A stretch of 64,000 nt of DNA, taken from Kitasatospora purpeofusca. GTDB lineage: Bacteria > Actinomycetota > Actinomycetes > Streptomycetales > Streptomycetaceae. Position numbers and translations under genes: made by a program. The stretch covers positions 1 to 64,000 of the forward strand of contig NZ_JODS01000004.1 in NCBI RefSeq assembly GCF_000718025.1, in the 5' to 3' direction. Each line of letters opens with the position of its first letter. Position 1 is the stretch's first letter. Shown one piece after another: positions 51,779 through 59,878 of this stretch. The notes below the pieces were generated by a model. The model ran no database searches, had not been told where the DNA came from, and saw only the letters and a list, made by a program, of their open reading frames with translations.

Positions 51779-52726
51779 TCAGCGACCGGGGTAGCCGGGC
51801 CACGGCTGCTGCGGCGGAGGCTGCTGCCCCGGCCAGGCCGGACCGGGCGGCTGGGTGCCGTAGCCGAAGCCCTGCCCCTGGGCCGGGCCCTGCTGCGAGG
51901 CGTACGGCGGCGGGGGCACCGGCGGGTAGGGGCCGGTCTGCGGACGGCCGTGCCCGGCCGCCTCCCGGTCGTAGAACGGGCGCGCGTGGGCCCGCATCCA
52001 GAGCGCCACCGGGTCGAACTCGTCCGCCATCGCCACCGTCGAGACCGCCAGCCCCTCCGGCGCGACCGCGATCGCCCGCTGCATCAGCGCCCGCACCGCC
52101 TCCACCGTGGGCGGCGAGCTCTCGTACAGCTCCAGACCGATGGCGAGGTACGGCTCGCCCACCGACGGCCGCACCCAGGCCCGGCGCAGCGCCCGCACCG
52201 CCCGCACCTCGGCCGCCTGCCGCTCCAGCAGCGCGAAGAACTGCTGGGCCGGCACCTGCGGCTCGCTCAGCTTCAGCGGACCGGCCGGCAGCCGGTCCAG
52301 TCCCGCCGCCACCCGGCGCAGGTCCGCCCACGGCACCCCGACCCCGCCGCCCGGGGCGTGCGGGTTCAGCCACAGCCCCCAGCGGGTCCGGTACAGCGAG
52401 GCCGCGATCTCCCGGCCGGAGATCACCTCGTGCGCCCGCGCCCAGCCGGACGCCGCCAGCTGCTCGGGCGAGGTGACGGCCGGCGCGTAGCCGTGGCCGC
52501 TGATCTCCATGTTCCCGTACTGGGCATCGGCGCTGCCCGGCGTCCCGTGCCACAGCAGCATCCAGACCCGGCCCTCGGCGAGCGCGTTCAGCATCGTCTC
52601 GTAGGCCTCGTAGCGCTCCGGCGCCACCTCGCGCAGGGCGCGTTCCAGCGCGCCCGGATCCGGGCGTCCGGTGGGCGCCTGGCCCCAGGGCCCCGGTGCA
52701 CCGCCAGCTACCGATCCCGCACTCAT
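51779..52726 (-). CDS. SseB family protein with Pro/Gln-rich tail
   Basis: 315 residues. SseB (enhanced serine sensitivity) N-terminal-like domain: ALREVAPERYEAYETMLNAL, WMLLWHGTPGSADAQYGNME, ISGREIAASLYRTRWGLWLN; SseB C-terminal-like domain: VRALRRAWVRPSVGEPYLA, VALWMRAHARPFYDRE. The last ~55 residues are Pro/Gln/Gly-rich and probably disordered. In E. coli overexpression of SseB alters serine sensitivity; the biochemical role is unknown. ATG 52726 after GAGGT. It pairs with the next SseB gene, 175 bases away, same direction. Confidence 0.85.
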   Translation of the reverse strand: MSAGSVAGGAPGPWGQAPTGRPDPGALERALREVAPERYEAYETMLNALAEGRVWMLLWHGTPGSADAQYGNMEISGHGYAPAVTSPEQLAASGWARAHEVISGREIAASLYRTRWGLWLNPHAPGGGVGVPWADLRRVAAGLDRLPAGPLKLSEPQVPAQQFFALLERQAAEVRAVRALRRAWVRPSVGEPYLAIGLELYESSPPTVEAVRALMQRAIAVAPEGLAVSTVAMADEFDPVALWMRAHARPFYDREAAGHGRPQTGPYPPVPPPPYASQQGPAQGQGFGYGTQPPGPAWPGQQPPPQQPWPGYPGR

Positions 52727-52901
52727 GCGCCCACCTCGTTGCGCCTCTTCGTTCCTCGTCCGTCACCGGCGGCCCGGCGGCCGTCAGCACGCACCTTATG
52801 GGGCACCGTCGACCACCGCCACGCCGACGTGCCAGGGCCCCTGCCGCTCCCCCGCCCGCGCCCGGCCCCGACAGGTGCCGGAGGGACGGCCGGGGACCGG
52901 C

Positions 52902-53696
52902 TCAGCCCCGCACGTGGAAGGGCGCGACCCGGTTCACCATCCACTCGACCACCGGATCGTCCGCGAGGTCGAGCAGTACGAGGTGGACGCCGCCGGGCAG
53001 CGGCGCGGTTCCCAGCGCACGCCCCAGCGCCTCGTTCACCGCCCCCGGGTCGGCCGGGGCCGCCGGGTCGAGCTGGACGCCCACGAACATCACGGTCGGC
53101 TCGCCCTCGACGCTGGCCAGCGCCCGCCGGGCGGTCAGCACCCCGGGCAGCAGTGCCAGTTCGGCCCGGCAGGCGGCCAGGAACAGCTCCGGGTCCTCGC
53201 CCGGAACCGGCTCGCGCAGCGCCACCCGGCCCCCGGACGGCGCGTCCTGGGCGACGTCCCAGCGGTCCTCGCGCGGCCCGCGGCGCAGCTCGGCCACGCC
53301 CTCCGGCGGGACCGGGATGCCCACCGGAGCCTCGGGGTTGACGGCGATACCGACGCCCAGCGGCAGACCGCGGGCGAACTCCCACACCGGCGCGACCGCG
53401 AACGCCATCCCCGGCGCCTGCTGGAGCAGCACCTCCTGCGAGGAGAAGACCGGGACATAGGGGCCGCCGGCCAGCTCCAGGGTCGGCAGGTCCAGCGCCC
53501 GCCCCTGCGGGTCGCCGCCGGACGGCAGCGGGATCCACACCTGGCTGCGCGCCAGCACCTCGATCACCCGCGGGGTCGCGCCCGGGTCGCCGAGCGCGGC
53601 CGTGAGCACCTGCTCCAGTTCGTTGGCCGGCCAGGCACCGCCCGCCGGCGCCGACTGCGCCCCGCCCCAGCCCTGCTGCTCCACCGGGTTGCCCAT
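52902..53696 (-). CDS. SseB family protein
   Basis: 264 residues. SseB N-terminal-like domain: ELEQVLTAALGDPGATPRVI, LARSQVWIPLPSGG, VPVFSSQEVLLQQAPG; C-terminal-like domain: PELFLAACRAELALLPGVLT, EPTVMFVGVQLDPAAPAD and a short end VVEWMVNRVAPFHVRG. ATG 53696 after AGGGGCGG. It is transcribed divergently from the glycine/serine catabolic genes, a neighbourhood consistent with the family's name. Confidence 0.87.
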   Translation of the reverse strand: MGNPVEQQGWGGAQSAPAGGAWPANELEQVLTAALGDPGATPRVIEVLARSQVWIPLPSGGDPQGRALDLPTLELAGGPYVPVFSSQEVLLQQAPGMAFAVAPVWEFARGLPLGVGIAVNPEAPVGIPVPPEGVAELRRGPREDRWDVAQDAPSGGRVALREPVPGEDPELFLAACRAELALLPGVLTARRALASVEGEPTVMFVGVQLDPAAPADPGAVNEALGRALGTAPLPGGVHLVLLDLADDPVVEWMVNRVAPFHVRG

Positions 53697-53760
53697 CCGC
53701 CCCTGTACCGCCCTCCGCTCGCCGATTCCCGCAGCCTAGCGTCCGGGCGGGACGGAACGG

Positions 53761-53815
53761 GACGCGGAAGGGAGGCGGAACGCGGAAGGGAGGCGGGAAG
53801 CGGAACGGAAGGCGG
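53761..53815. repeat. Three ~18-bp purine-rich tandem repeats
   Basis: Units start at 53761, 53779 and 53797, each close to GACGCGGAAGGGAGGCGG; the first two differ at one base. The flanks 53745-53845 continue in the same purine-rich style. It lies between the divergent SseB and gcvT promoters. Confidence 0.75.
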
Positions 53816-53945
53816 GACGCGACCGGGAGCGGAGCGGGAGCTGTGAGGCAGCCCCCTCTCCCGCCATCGGTGCGGACGTGCCATGATGTGCGCGTCTGCG
53901 GTGGCATCCACCCAGGCCCTCCAACTCCATAACGGCCGCTCGAAC

Positions 53946-54165
53946 CCGCGCGGGAGAGTCCGGAGTGCCCCGTCCTGGCGGCACAGCCGGCGCCGAAGGA
54001 GCAAGTCCTCCCCGGAATCTCTCAGGCCCCCCTACCGCACGGGTTAGGCAGATCTGGAAAGCGGTGCACGGCCCTGCCGTCCGCCCACCCACGGTGCAAG
54101 CCGCCATGCTGTCCTTTGCAGGGCAGTGGACGGTGAAGCTCTCAGGTACGACGACAGATGGGGAG
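53946..54165 (+). promoter_or_regulatory. Tandem glycine riboswitch
   Basis: Two successive aptamer-like units precede gcvT. Unit 1 (about 53948-54027) has CGGGAGAG, then CGCCGAAGGAGCAAG, then ATCTCTCAGG, the conserved glycine-aptamer core. Unit 2 (about 54051-54165) has ATCTGGAAAGC, GGTGCAAGCCG, GGTGAAGCTCTCAGGT and closing ACAGATGGGGAG. The spacing of a tandem riboswitch is kept. In this family glycine binding turns on the downstream glycine-cleavage genes. No terminator is obvious before the gcvT ATG, so control may be on translation. The promoter should lie in 53846-53945. Confidence 0.93.
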
Positions 54166-54262
54166 ACCCAGCCGCCGCATGCCCGCGCGCAGGGTCCGCC
54201 CCGTGCCCGGGCCGGTCCCGGCGTGCGCACCCCTGAGTGCCCCGACCGAGGAGTTCCTGGCC

Positions 54263-55384
54263 ATGTCGTCCCTCCGCCTCACCGCGCTCGACGCGCTGCA
54301 CCGCGCCCTCGGCGCCACCATGACCGACTTCGCCGGCTGGGACATGCCGCTGCGCTACGGCAGCGAGCGCGAGGAGCACCTCGCCGTCCGCACCAAGGCC
54401 GGTCTGTTCGACCTGTCCCACATGGGCGAGATCACCGTCACCGGCCCGCAGGCCGGCGAGATGCTGGACCACGCCCTGGTCGGCTTCGTCTCCGCGCTCG
54501 GCGTGCTGCGCGCCCGCTACACCATGATCTGCGCCGAGGACGGCGGCATCCTGGACGACCTGATCGTCTACCGCCTGCGCGAGGACGCCTTCCTGGTGGT
54601 CGCCAACGCCTCCAACGCCCAGCTGGTGCTGGACGAGCTGATCGCCCGCGCCAAGGGCTTCAACGCCGTCGTCTCCGACGACCGCGACGCCTACGCGCTG
54701 ATCGCCGTCCAGGGCCCGGAGTCCACCGCGATCCTGGCCGACACCACCGAGGCCGACCTGCCCGGCCTGAAGTACTACGCGATCCTCCCGGCCCAGGTGG
54801 CCGGCCGCGACGTGCTGCTCGCCCGCACCGGCTACACCGGCGAGGACGGCTTCGAGATCTTCTGCAACCCGGGCGACGCCGAGCAGATCTGGCAGGCGCT
54901 GACCGCGGCCGGCACCGACCGGGGCCTGATCCCCTGCGGCCTGTCCTGCCGCGACACGCTGCGCCTGGAGGCCGGCATGCCGCTGTACGGCCACGAGCTG
55001 TCCACCGAGCTGACCCCGTTCGACGCCGGCCTGGGCCGGGTGGTGCGCTTCGACAAGACCACCAACGAGGGCGCCTTCGTCGGCCGCAAGGCCCTGGAGC
55101 GGGCCGCCGCCGAGGCCGAGGCCAACCCGCCGCGGGTCCTGGTCGGCCTGGTCTCCGAGGGCAAGCGGGTGCCGCGCGCCGAGTACACCGTGGTCTCCAC
55201 CGAGGGTGCCCCGATCGGCCGGATCACCTCCGGCTCGCCCTCCCCCACCCTCGAGAAGCCGATCGCGATGGCCTACGTGGACGCGGCCCACGCCGCCCCG
55301 GGCACCACCGTCGCGGTGGACGTGCGCGGCAAGCACGAGCCGGTGCAGGTCGTGGCGCTGCCGTTCTACAAGCGCGCCCGCTGA
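54263..55384 (+). CDS. gcvT: Glycine cleavage system T protein (aminomethyltransferase)
   Basis: 373 residues from ATG 54263 with GAGGAG nine bases upstream. Transfers the methylene group from aminomethyl-lipoyl-GcvH to tetrahydrofolate and releases ammonia. Features: MTDFAGWDMPLRYGSEREEH, GLFDLSHMGEITVTGP, DDLIVYRL, ARTGYTGEDGFEIFC, CRDTLRLEAGMPLYGHEL and a C-terminal barrel (ITSGSPSPTLEKPIAMAYV). First gene after the riboswitch. The P protein (GcvP) is not in this window. Confidence 0.97.
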   Translation: MSSLRLTALDALHRALGATMTDFAGWDMPLRYGSEREEHLAVRTKAGLFDLSHMGEITVTGPQAGEMLDHALVGFVSALGVLRARYTMICAEDGGILDDLIVYRLREDAFLVVANASNAQLVLDELIARAKGFNAVVSDDRDAYALIAVQGPESTAILADTTEADLPGLKYYAILPAQVAGRDVLLARTGYTGEDGFEIFCNPGDAEQIWQALTAAGTDRGLIPCGLSCRDTLRLEAGMPLYGHELSTELTPFDAGLGRVVRFDKTTNEGAFVGRKALERAAAEAEANPPRVLVGLVSEGKRVPRAEYTVVSTEGAPIGRITSGSPSPTLEKPIAMAYVDAAHAAPGTTVAVDVRGKHEPVQVVALPFYKRAR

Positions 55385-55473
55385 CCCCGCTCTCCCCCAC
55401 CTTTCCCTCGCGAGGCTCGTCCGCCCGCCGGGCCGCTTCGTCGTACCCGCTTCCCATCCTGGAGAATGACGCC

Positions 55474-55857
55474 ATGAGCAACCCCCAGCACCTGCAGTAC
55501 ACCGAGGAGCACGAGTGGCTGACCACCGCCGAGGCCGGTGAGGTCGCCACGGTCGGCATCACCAAGCACGCCGCCGACGCCCTCGGCGACATCGTCTACG
55601 TGCAGCTCCCCGAGGTCGGTGACACCGTGACCGCCGGTGAGACCTGTGGCGAGCTGGAGTCGACCAAGTCGGTCAGCGACCTGTACTCGCCGGTGACCGG
55701 TGAGATCACCGAGGTCAACGAGGCCGTCGCCGACGACAACAGCCTGGTCAACAGCGACCCCTTCGAGGGTGGCTGGCTGTTCAAGGTCCGCGTCGGGTCG
55801 ACCGGTGCGCTGCTGAGCGCCGACGAGTACACCAAGCTCACCAACCCCTCGGCCTGA
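55474..55857 (+). CDS. gcvH: Glycine cleavage system H protein (lipoyl carrier)
   Basis: 127 residues. Lipoylated shuttle between GcvP, GcvT and the dehydrogenase. Starts MSNPQHLQYTEEHEWL after GGAG; the lipoyl Lys lies in GELESTKSVSDLYSPVTGEI; the C-terminus GGWLFKVRVGS is typical. 89 bases downstream of gcvT on the same strand. Confidence 0.97.
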   Translation: MSNPQHLQYTEEHEWLTTAEAGEVATVGITKHAADALGDIVYVQLPEVGDTVTAGETCGELESTKSVSDLYSPVTGEITEVNEAVADDNSLVNSDPFEGGWLFKVRVGSTGALLSADEYTKLTNPSA

Positions 55858-55935
55858 GCCACCCGGGGCGGCCGCAGCGCGGTGGCCGCCCCGCCCGCCG
55901 GCCCTCCTCCCTCTCACTTCCGGGAAGACTCCACC

Positions 55936-57204
55936 ATGACGGTTCTGAACCAGTCCCTGCACGCCCTCGACCCGGAGATCGCCGCCGCGGTCGACGCCGA
56001 GCTGCACCGCCAGCAGACCACCCTGGAGATGATCGCCTCCGAGAACTTCGCCCCGGTGGCGGTCATGGAGGCCCAGGGCTCGGTCCTGACCAACAAGTAC
56101 GCCGAGGGCTACCCCGGTCGCCGCTACTACGGCGGCTGCGAGCACGTCGACGTGGTCGAGCAGATCGCGATCGACCGGATCAAGGCCCTGTTCGGCGCCG
56201 AGCACGCCAACGTCCAGCCGCACTCGGGCGCGCAGGCCAACGCCGCCGCGATGTTCGCGCTGATCAAGCCGGGCGACACCATCCTGGGCCTGAACCTGGC
56301 CCACGGCGGTCACCTGACCCACGGCATGAAGATCAACTTCTCCGGCAAGCTCTACAACGTGGTGCCGTACCACGTCGACGAGAAGTCCGGCCAGGTCGAC
56401 ATGGCCGAGGTCGAGCGCCTCGCCAAGGAGCACCGCCCGCAGCTGATCATCGCCGGCTGGTCCGCCTACCCGCGCCAGCTCGACTTCGCCGAGTTCCGCC
56501 GGATCGCCGACGAGACCGGCGCACTGCTGATGGTCGACATGGCCCACTTCGCCGGCCTGGTCGCCGCGGGTCTGCACCCCAACCCGGTGCCGTACGCGGA
56601 CGTGGTCACCACCACCACCCACAAGACCCTGGGCGGCCCGCGCGGCGGCGTCATCCTCTCCAAGGCCGAGCACGCCAAGAAGATCAACTCCGCGGTCTTC
56701 CCCGGCCAGCAGGGCGGCCCGCTGGAGCACGTCATCGCCGGCAAGGCCGTCGCCTTCAAGGTCGCCGCCTCCGAGGAGTTCAAGGAGCGCCAGCAGCGCA
56801 CCCTGGACGGCGCCCGGATCCTGGCCGAGCGCCTGCTCCAGTCCGACGTCACCGAGGCCGGCGTCTCGGTGCTGTCCGGCGGCACCGACGTCCACCTGGT
56901 CCTGGTCGACCTGCGCAACAGCCAGCTCGACGGCCAGCAGGCCGAGGACCGGCTGCACGAGGTCGGCATCACGGTCAACCGCAACGCGATCCCGAACGAC
57001 CCGCGCCCGCCGATGGTCACCTCCGGCCTGCGGATCGGCACCCCGGCGCTCGCCACCCGCGGCTTCGGCGCCGAGGACTTCCGCGAGGTCGCCGACATCA
57101 TCGCCGAGGCCCTGAAGCCGGCCTTCGACGAGACCGTCGCCGCCGACCTGAAGGCCCGGGTCACCGCCCTCGCCGAGAAGTACCCGCTGTACCCGAACCT
57201 GTAG
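55936..57204 (+). CDS. glyA: Serine hydroxymethyltransferase
   Basis: 422 residues from ATG 55936. PLP enzyme that interconverts glycine plus methylene-THF with serine. Features: LEMIASENFAPVAVMEAQGS, NKYAEGYPGRRYYGGCEHVD, MVDMAHFAGLVAAGLHPNP, and the PLP Lys in VVTTTTHKTLGGPRGG. In this operon it turns the C1 unit from glycine cleavage and a second glycine into serine. It could be one of two glyA copies in the genome; this one is tied to glycine catabolism. Confidence 0.96.
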   Translation: MTVLNQSLHALDPEIAAAVDAELHRQQTTLEMIASENFAPVAVMEAQGSVLTNKYAEGYPGRRYYGGCEHVDVVEQIAIDRIKALFGAEHANVQPHSGAQANAAAMFALIKPGDTILGLNLAHGGHLTHGMKINFSGKLYNVVPYHVDEKSGQVDMAEVERLAKEHRPQLIIAGWSAYPRQLDFAEFRRIADETGALLMVDMAHFAGLVAAGLHPNPVPYADVVTTTTHKTLGGPRGGVILSKAEHAKKINSAVFPGQQGGPLEHVIAGKAVAFKVAASEEFKERQQRTLDGARILAERLLQSDVTEAGVSVLSGGTDVHLVLVDLRNSQLDGQQAEDRLHEVGITVNRNAIPNDPRPPMVTSGLRIGTPALATRGFGAEDFREVADIIAEALKPAFDETVAADLKARVTALAEKYPLYPNL

Positions 57205-57394
57205 GTCCCTCCTGTTCGACCGCGGGTGACCGGGCTCACGCCGCCCGGACACCGGGGATTCCGGGGCACCGCGCACACTGGAAGGTGCGCGCGGTGCCCC
57301 GACCCGTGTCGGTCGCCCGACCCACCACCTCCGCCACTGCCGTCCCTCCCTCCCTGCCGGCACCACCCACGAGACCAGACAAGGACGTCACTCC

Positions 57395-58762
57395 GTGGCC
57401 ATCAGCGTCTTCGACCTCTTCTCCATCGGCATCGGCCCGTCCAGTTCCCACACCGTCGGCCCGATGCGCGCCGCCCGGATGTTCGCGCGCCGCCTGAAGT
57501 CCGAGGCCCTGCTGGACGAGGTGACGGCGGTCCGGGCCGAGCTGTTCGGCTCGCTCGGCGCCACCGGCCACGGCCACGGCACCCCGAAGGCCGTCCTGCT
57601 GGGCCTCGAGGGCTACTCCCCGCGCACCGTGGACGTCGACCGGGCCGACCTCGACGTCGAGCGGATCACCGCCGAGAAGCGGCTCAACCTGCTCGGCACG
57701 CACGCCATCGACTTCGACCGCGACACCCAGCTGGTGCTGCACCGGCGGCGCTCGCTGCCGTACCACGCCAACGGCATGACCCTGTGGGCCTACCGGGCCG
57801 ACGGCTCCACCGTGCTGGAGAAGACCTACTACTCGGTCGGCGGCGGCTTCGTCGTGGACGAGGACGCGATCGGCGCGGACCGGGTCAAGCCCGACGACAC
57901 CTCGCTCAAGTACCCCTTCCGCACCGGCGACGAGCTGCTCCGGCTCAGCCGGGAGACCGGCCTGTCCATCTCCGGCCTGATGCTGGAGAACGAGAAGGCC
58001 TGGCGCAGCGAGGAGGAGATCCGCACCGGGCTGCTGGAGATCTGGCAGGTCATGCAGGAGTGCGTCCGGGCCGGCATGTCCCGCGAGGGCATACTCCCCG
58101 GCGGCCTCAAGGTGCGCCGCCGCGCCGCCTCGGGCGCCCGTGCGCTGCGCGCCGAGGGCATCGGCCCGGCCAACGCGATGGAGTGGGTGACCCTCTACGC
58201 GATGGCGGTCAACGAGGAGAACGCCTCCGGCCGCCGGGTGGTCACCGCCCCGACCAACGGCGCGGCCGGCATCATCCCCGCCGTCCTGCACTACTACCTG
58301 AACTTCATCCCCGGCGCGGACGAGGACGGCATCGTCCGCTTCCTGCTCGCCGCGGGCGCGATCGGCATGCTCTTCAAGGAGAACGCCTCCATCTCCGGCG
58401 CCGAGGTCGGCTGCCAGGGCGAGGTCGGCTCGGCCTGCTCGATGGCGGCCGGCGGCCTCGCCGAGGTCCTCGGCGGCTCGCCCGAGCAGGTCGAGAACGC
58501 CGCCGAGATCGGCATCGAGCACAACCTCGGCCTCACCTGCGACCCGGTCGGCGGCCTGGTGCAGATCCCCTGCATCGAGCGCAACGGCATGGCCTCGGTC
58601 AAGGCCGTCACCGCCGCCCGGATGGCCCTGCGCGGCGACGGCCGCCACCACGTCTCCCTCGACAAGGCGATCAAGACCATGAAGGAGACCGGCGCCGACA
58701 TGAAGATCAAGTACAAGGAGACGTCCCGCGGCGGCCTCGCCGTCAACGTCATCGAGTGCTGA
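57395..58762 (+). CDS. sdaA: L-serine ammonia-lyase (iron-sulfur type, single chain)
   Basis: 455 residues from GTG 57395 after AAGGA. Deaminates L-serine to pyruvate. N-terminal beta domain SVFDLFSIGIGPSSSHTVGP; catalytic alpha domain with APTNGAAGIIPAVLHYYL, and the Cys ligands of the 4Fe-4S cluster in GAEVGCQGEVGSACSMAAGG and HNLGLTCDPVGGLVQIPCIE. Length and order match the fused E. coli-type enzyme. As the last gene behind the glycine riboswitch it completes glycine to serine to pyruvate. The 190-base gap after glyA may hold a second promoter. Confidence 0.96.
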   Translation: MAISVFDLFSIGIGPSSSHTVGPMRAARMFARRLKSEALLDEVTAVRAELFGSLGATGHGHGTPKAVLLGLEGYSPRTVDVDRADLDVERITAEKRLNLLGTHAIDFDRDTQLVLHRRRSLPYHANGMTLWAYRADGSTVLEKTYYSVGGGFVVDEDAIGADRVKPDDTSLKYPFRTGDELLRLSRETGLSISGLMLENEKAWRSEEEIRTGLLEIWQVMQECVRAGMSREGILPGGLKVRRRAASGARALRAEGIGPANAMEWVTLYAMAVNEENASGRRVVTAPTNGAAGIIPAVLHYYLNFIPGADEDGIVRFLLAAGAIGMLFKENASISGAEVGCQGEVGSACSMAAGGLAEVLGGSPEQVENAAEIGIEHNLGLTCDPVGGLVQIPCIERNGMASVKAVTAARMALRGDGRHHVSLDKAIKTMKETGADMKIKYKETSRGGLAVNVIEC

Positions 58763-58775
58763 CAGCGCCCCGCTC

Positions 58776-58813
58776 ACGACCGCGCCCCCGCCCACCGGCG
58801 GGGGCGCGGTCGT
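58776..58813 (+). terminator. Terminator of the gcvT-gcvH-glyA-sdaA unit
   Basis: Perfect 17-bp stem (58776-58792, 58797-58813), 4-base loop CACC, then TTTG, 13 bases past the sdaA stop. Confidence 0.9.
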
Positions 58814-58887
58814 TTGCTCCCCCCGGCCAGGGGCAAGAAGTGGGGCCGACGTCAGGTCACGCAGGATCGGAACCGGGAGATCGTGAA

Positions 58888-59168
58888 TAATCTCAGGCGC
58901 TGACGTGAACCTATGCAAATTCCGAAGGTGAACTAAGTTACAAACCTTCCATTCGAAGCCACCCGGTTTGCCCACATGCTGAGATCCATGCGATAGTCGA
59001 AGCGTTCGAGGGTGAACGTCAGCGACTGACGGAGCCCCGGGCAATGACTTCGGCCCGCCCGACCCGGCACGGCCGACACCCATCGCACGGCACGCACCCC
59101 CTTGGCCGCGCGGTGACTTGCAAGGGCCCCCAGCCGCCGACCACGGCGATATCGGGGGCCCTGCGTGT
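58888..59168 (+). ncRNA. Possible structured RNA with its own terminator (unassigned)
   Basis: This AT-richer stretch has no supported gene. TAATCT at 58888-58893 could be a -10. Complementary segments nest: CGCTGACG 58898-58905 with CGTCAGCG 59017-59024; GCAAA 58915-58919 with TTTGC 58967-58971; GAAGGT 58924-58929 with ACCTTC 58944-58949; and hairpin TCGAA-GCG-TTCGA 58997-59009. A stem AGGGCCCCC/GGGGGCCCT (59123-59131, 59154-59162) followed by GCGTGTTTT ends it. An ATG at 59044 after GGAGCC opens a frame, but it runs antisense into the next gene. The structure is inferred by eye from short pairings. Confidence 0.35.
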
Positions 59169-59171
59169 TTT

Positions 59172-59201
59172 CCGGGCCCGGCTCGCACCGGACGGGCCCG
59201 G
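59172..59201 (-). terminator. Terminator after the RsbW-like gene
   Basis: 9-bp perfect stem CCGGGCCCG/CGGGCCCGG (59172-59180, 59193-59201) directly after the stop at 59203. Confidence 0.6.
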
Positions 59202-59202
59202 T

Positions 59203-59748
59203 TCAGACCCGCTCGCGGACCTTCAGCTCGAACCAGACGCCCTTGCCGCGCGGCAGCAGGTCGGCGCCCCAGCGGTCCGCGAGGTCGTCGACCACCTGGA
59301 GCCCGCGCCCGCGCTCGGTGACCGGCAGCGGCTCCGCCAGGATCATGCAGGGCAGCGCCCGCGAGGAGTCCCGCACCTCGACCCGGAGCCAGCCCGGTTT
59401 CCGCACCACCTGGAGCCCGATCGTCCGCCCCGCGGCATGCCGCACGGCATTGGCGACCAGCTCACTGGTGAGTAACTCGCACACCTCCAGGTGCTGGTGC
59501 AGCTCCCAGGCACCCAGGACCGCGAGCACCAGTCGGCGCGCCACCGGTCCGGTCTCCGGCCGGGACGGGAGCCGCACCTCACCCGGCGTCGTCCGGTCGC
59601 ACAGCCTGCCGGCGTACAGCCGCTCCAGCTCGTCGCAGCTGAGCCGTTCCAGCGCCGCCAGGGAGTCCTGGAACGACCCCCACGACGCTTCGGCGACCAA
59701 GCTGGAACCCGGAATCGATGACTGATCTGTTTCGCCCCAACCCGCCAT
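59203..59748 (-). CDS. RsbW-like anti-sigma/serine kinase (HATPase_c domain protein)
   Basis: 181 residues from ATG 59748 (MAGWGETDQSSIPG); ATGs at 59757 and 59760 are equally possible and none has a clean ribosome site. The C-terminal GHKL ATPase fold has the N box CELLTSELVANAVRHAAG, G1 VRVEVRDSSRALP-type (LRVEVRDSSRALP) and G2 ERGRGLQVVDDLADRWG. Such proteins in Streptomyces phosphorylate anti-anti-sigma factors or sequester sigma factors. No partner sigma, DUF397 or XRE gene lies next to it here. The N-terminal ~60 residues are not recognised. Confidence 0.85.
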   Translation of the reverse strand: MAGWGETDQSSIPGSSLVAEASWGSFQDSLAALERLSCDELERLYAGRLCDRTTPGEVRLPSRPETGPVARRLVLAVLGAWELHQHLEVCELLTSELVANAVRHAAGRTIGLQVVRKPGWLRVEVRDSSRALPCMILAEPLPVTERGRGLQVVDDLADRWGADLLPRGKGVWFELKVRERV

Positions 59749-59878
59749 GCGCCCCATCATTGCGGAACGCAAGCGGCCGCGTACGGACAATGAACAAACG
59801 ATCACTACTCTTTCGGCATATGCCGGGTGCAACCCGAACCCGCGTTCGTACGGGCCGGGCCGCCCCCGTGCCGATGTG

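Noticed and set aside
58911..58934. Seven-codon frame ATG...TAA (MQIPKVN) as a leader peptide
   Set aside because: No ribosome site, no following gene on the plus strand and no amino acid bias. Left as part of the possible RNA.
59044..59475. 143-residue plus-strand frame starting after GGAGCC
   Set aside because: It runs through a hairpin with a T-run and then antisense through the RsbW-like gene; its second half is shadow sequence. Only the region upstream remains of interest.
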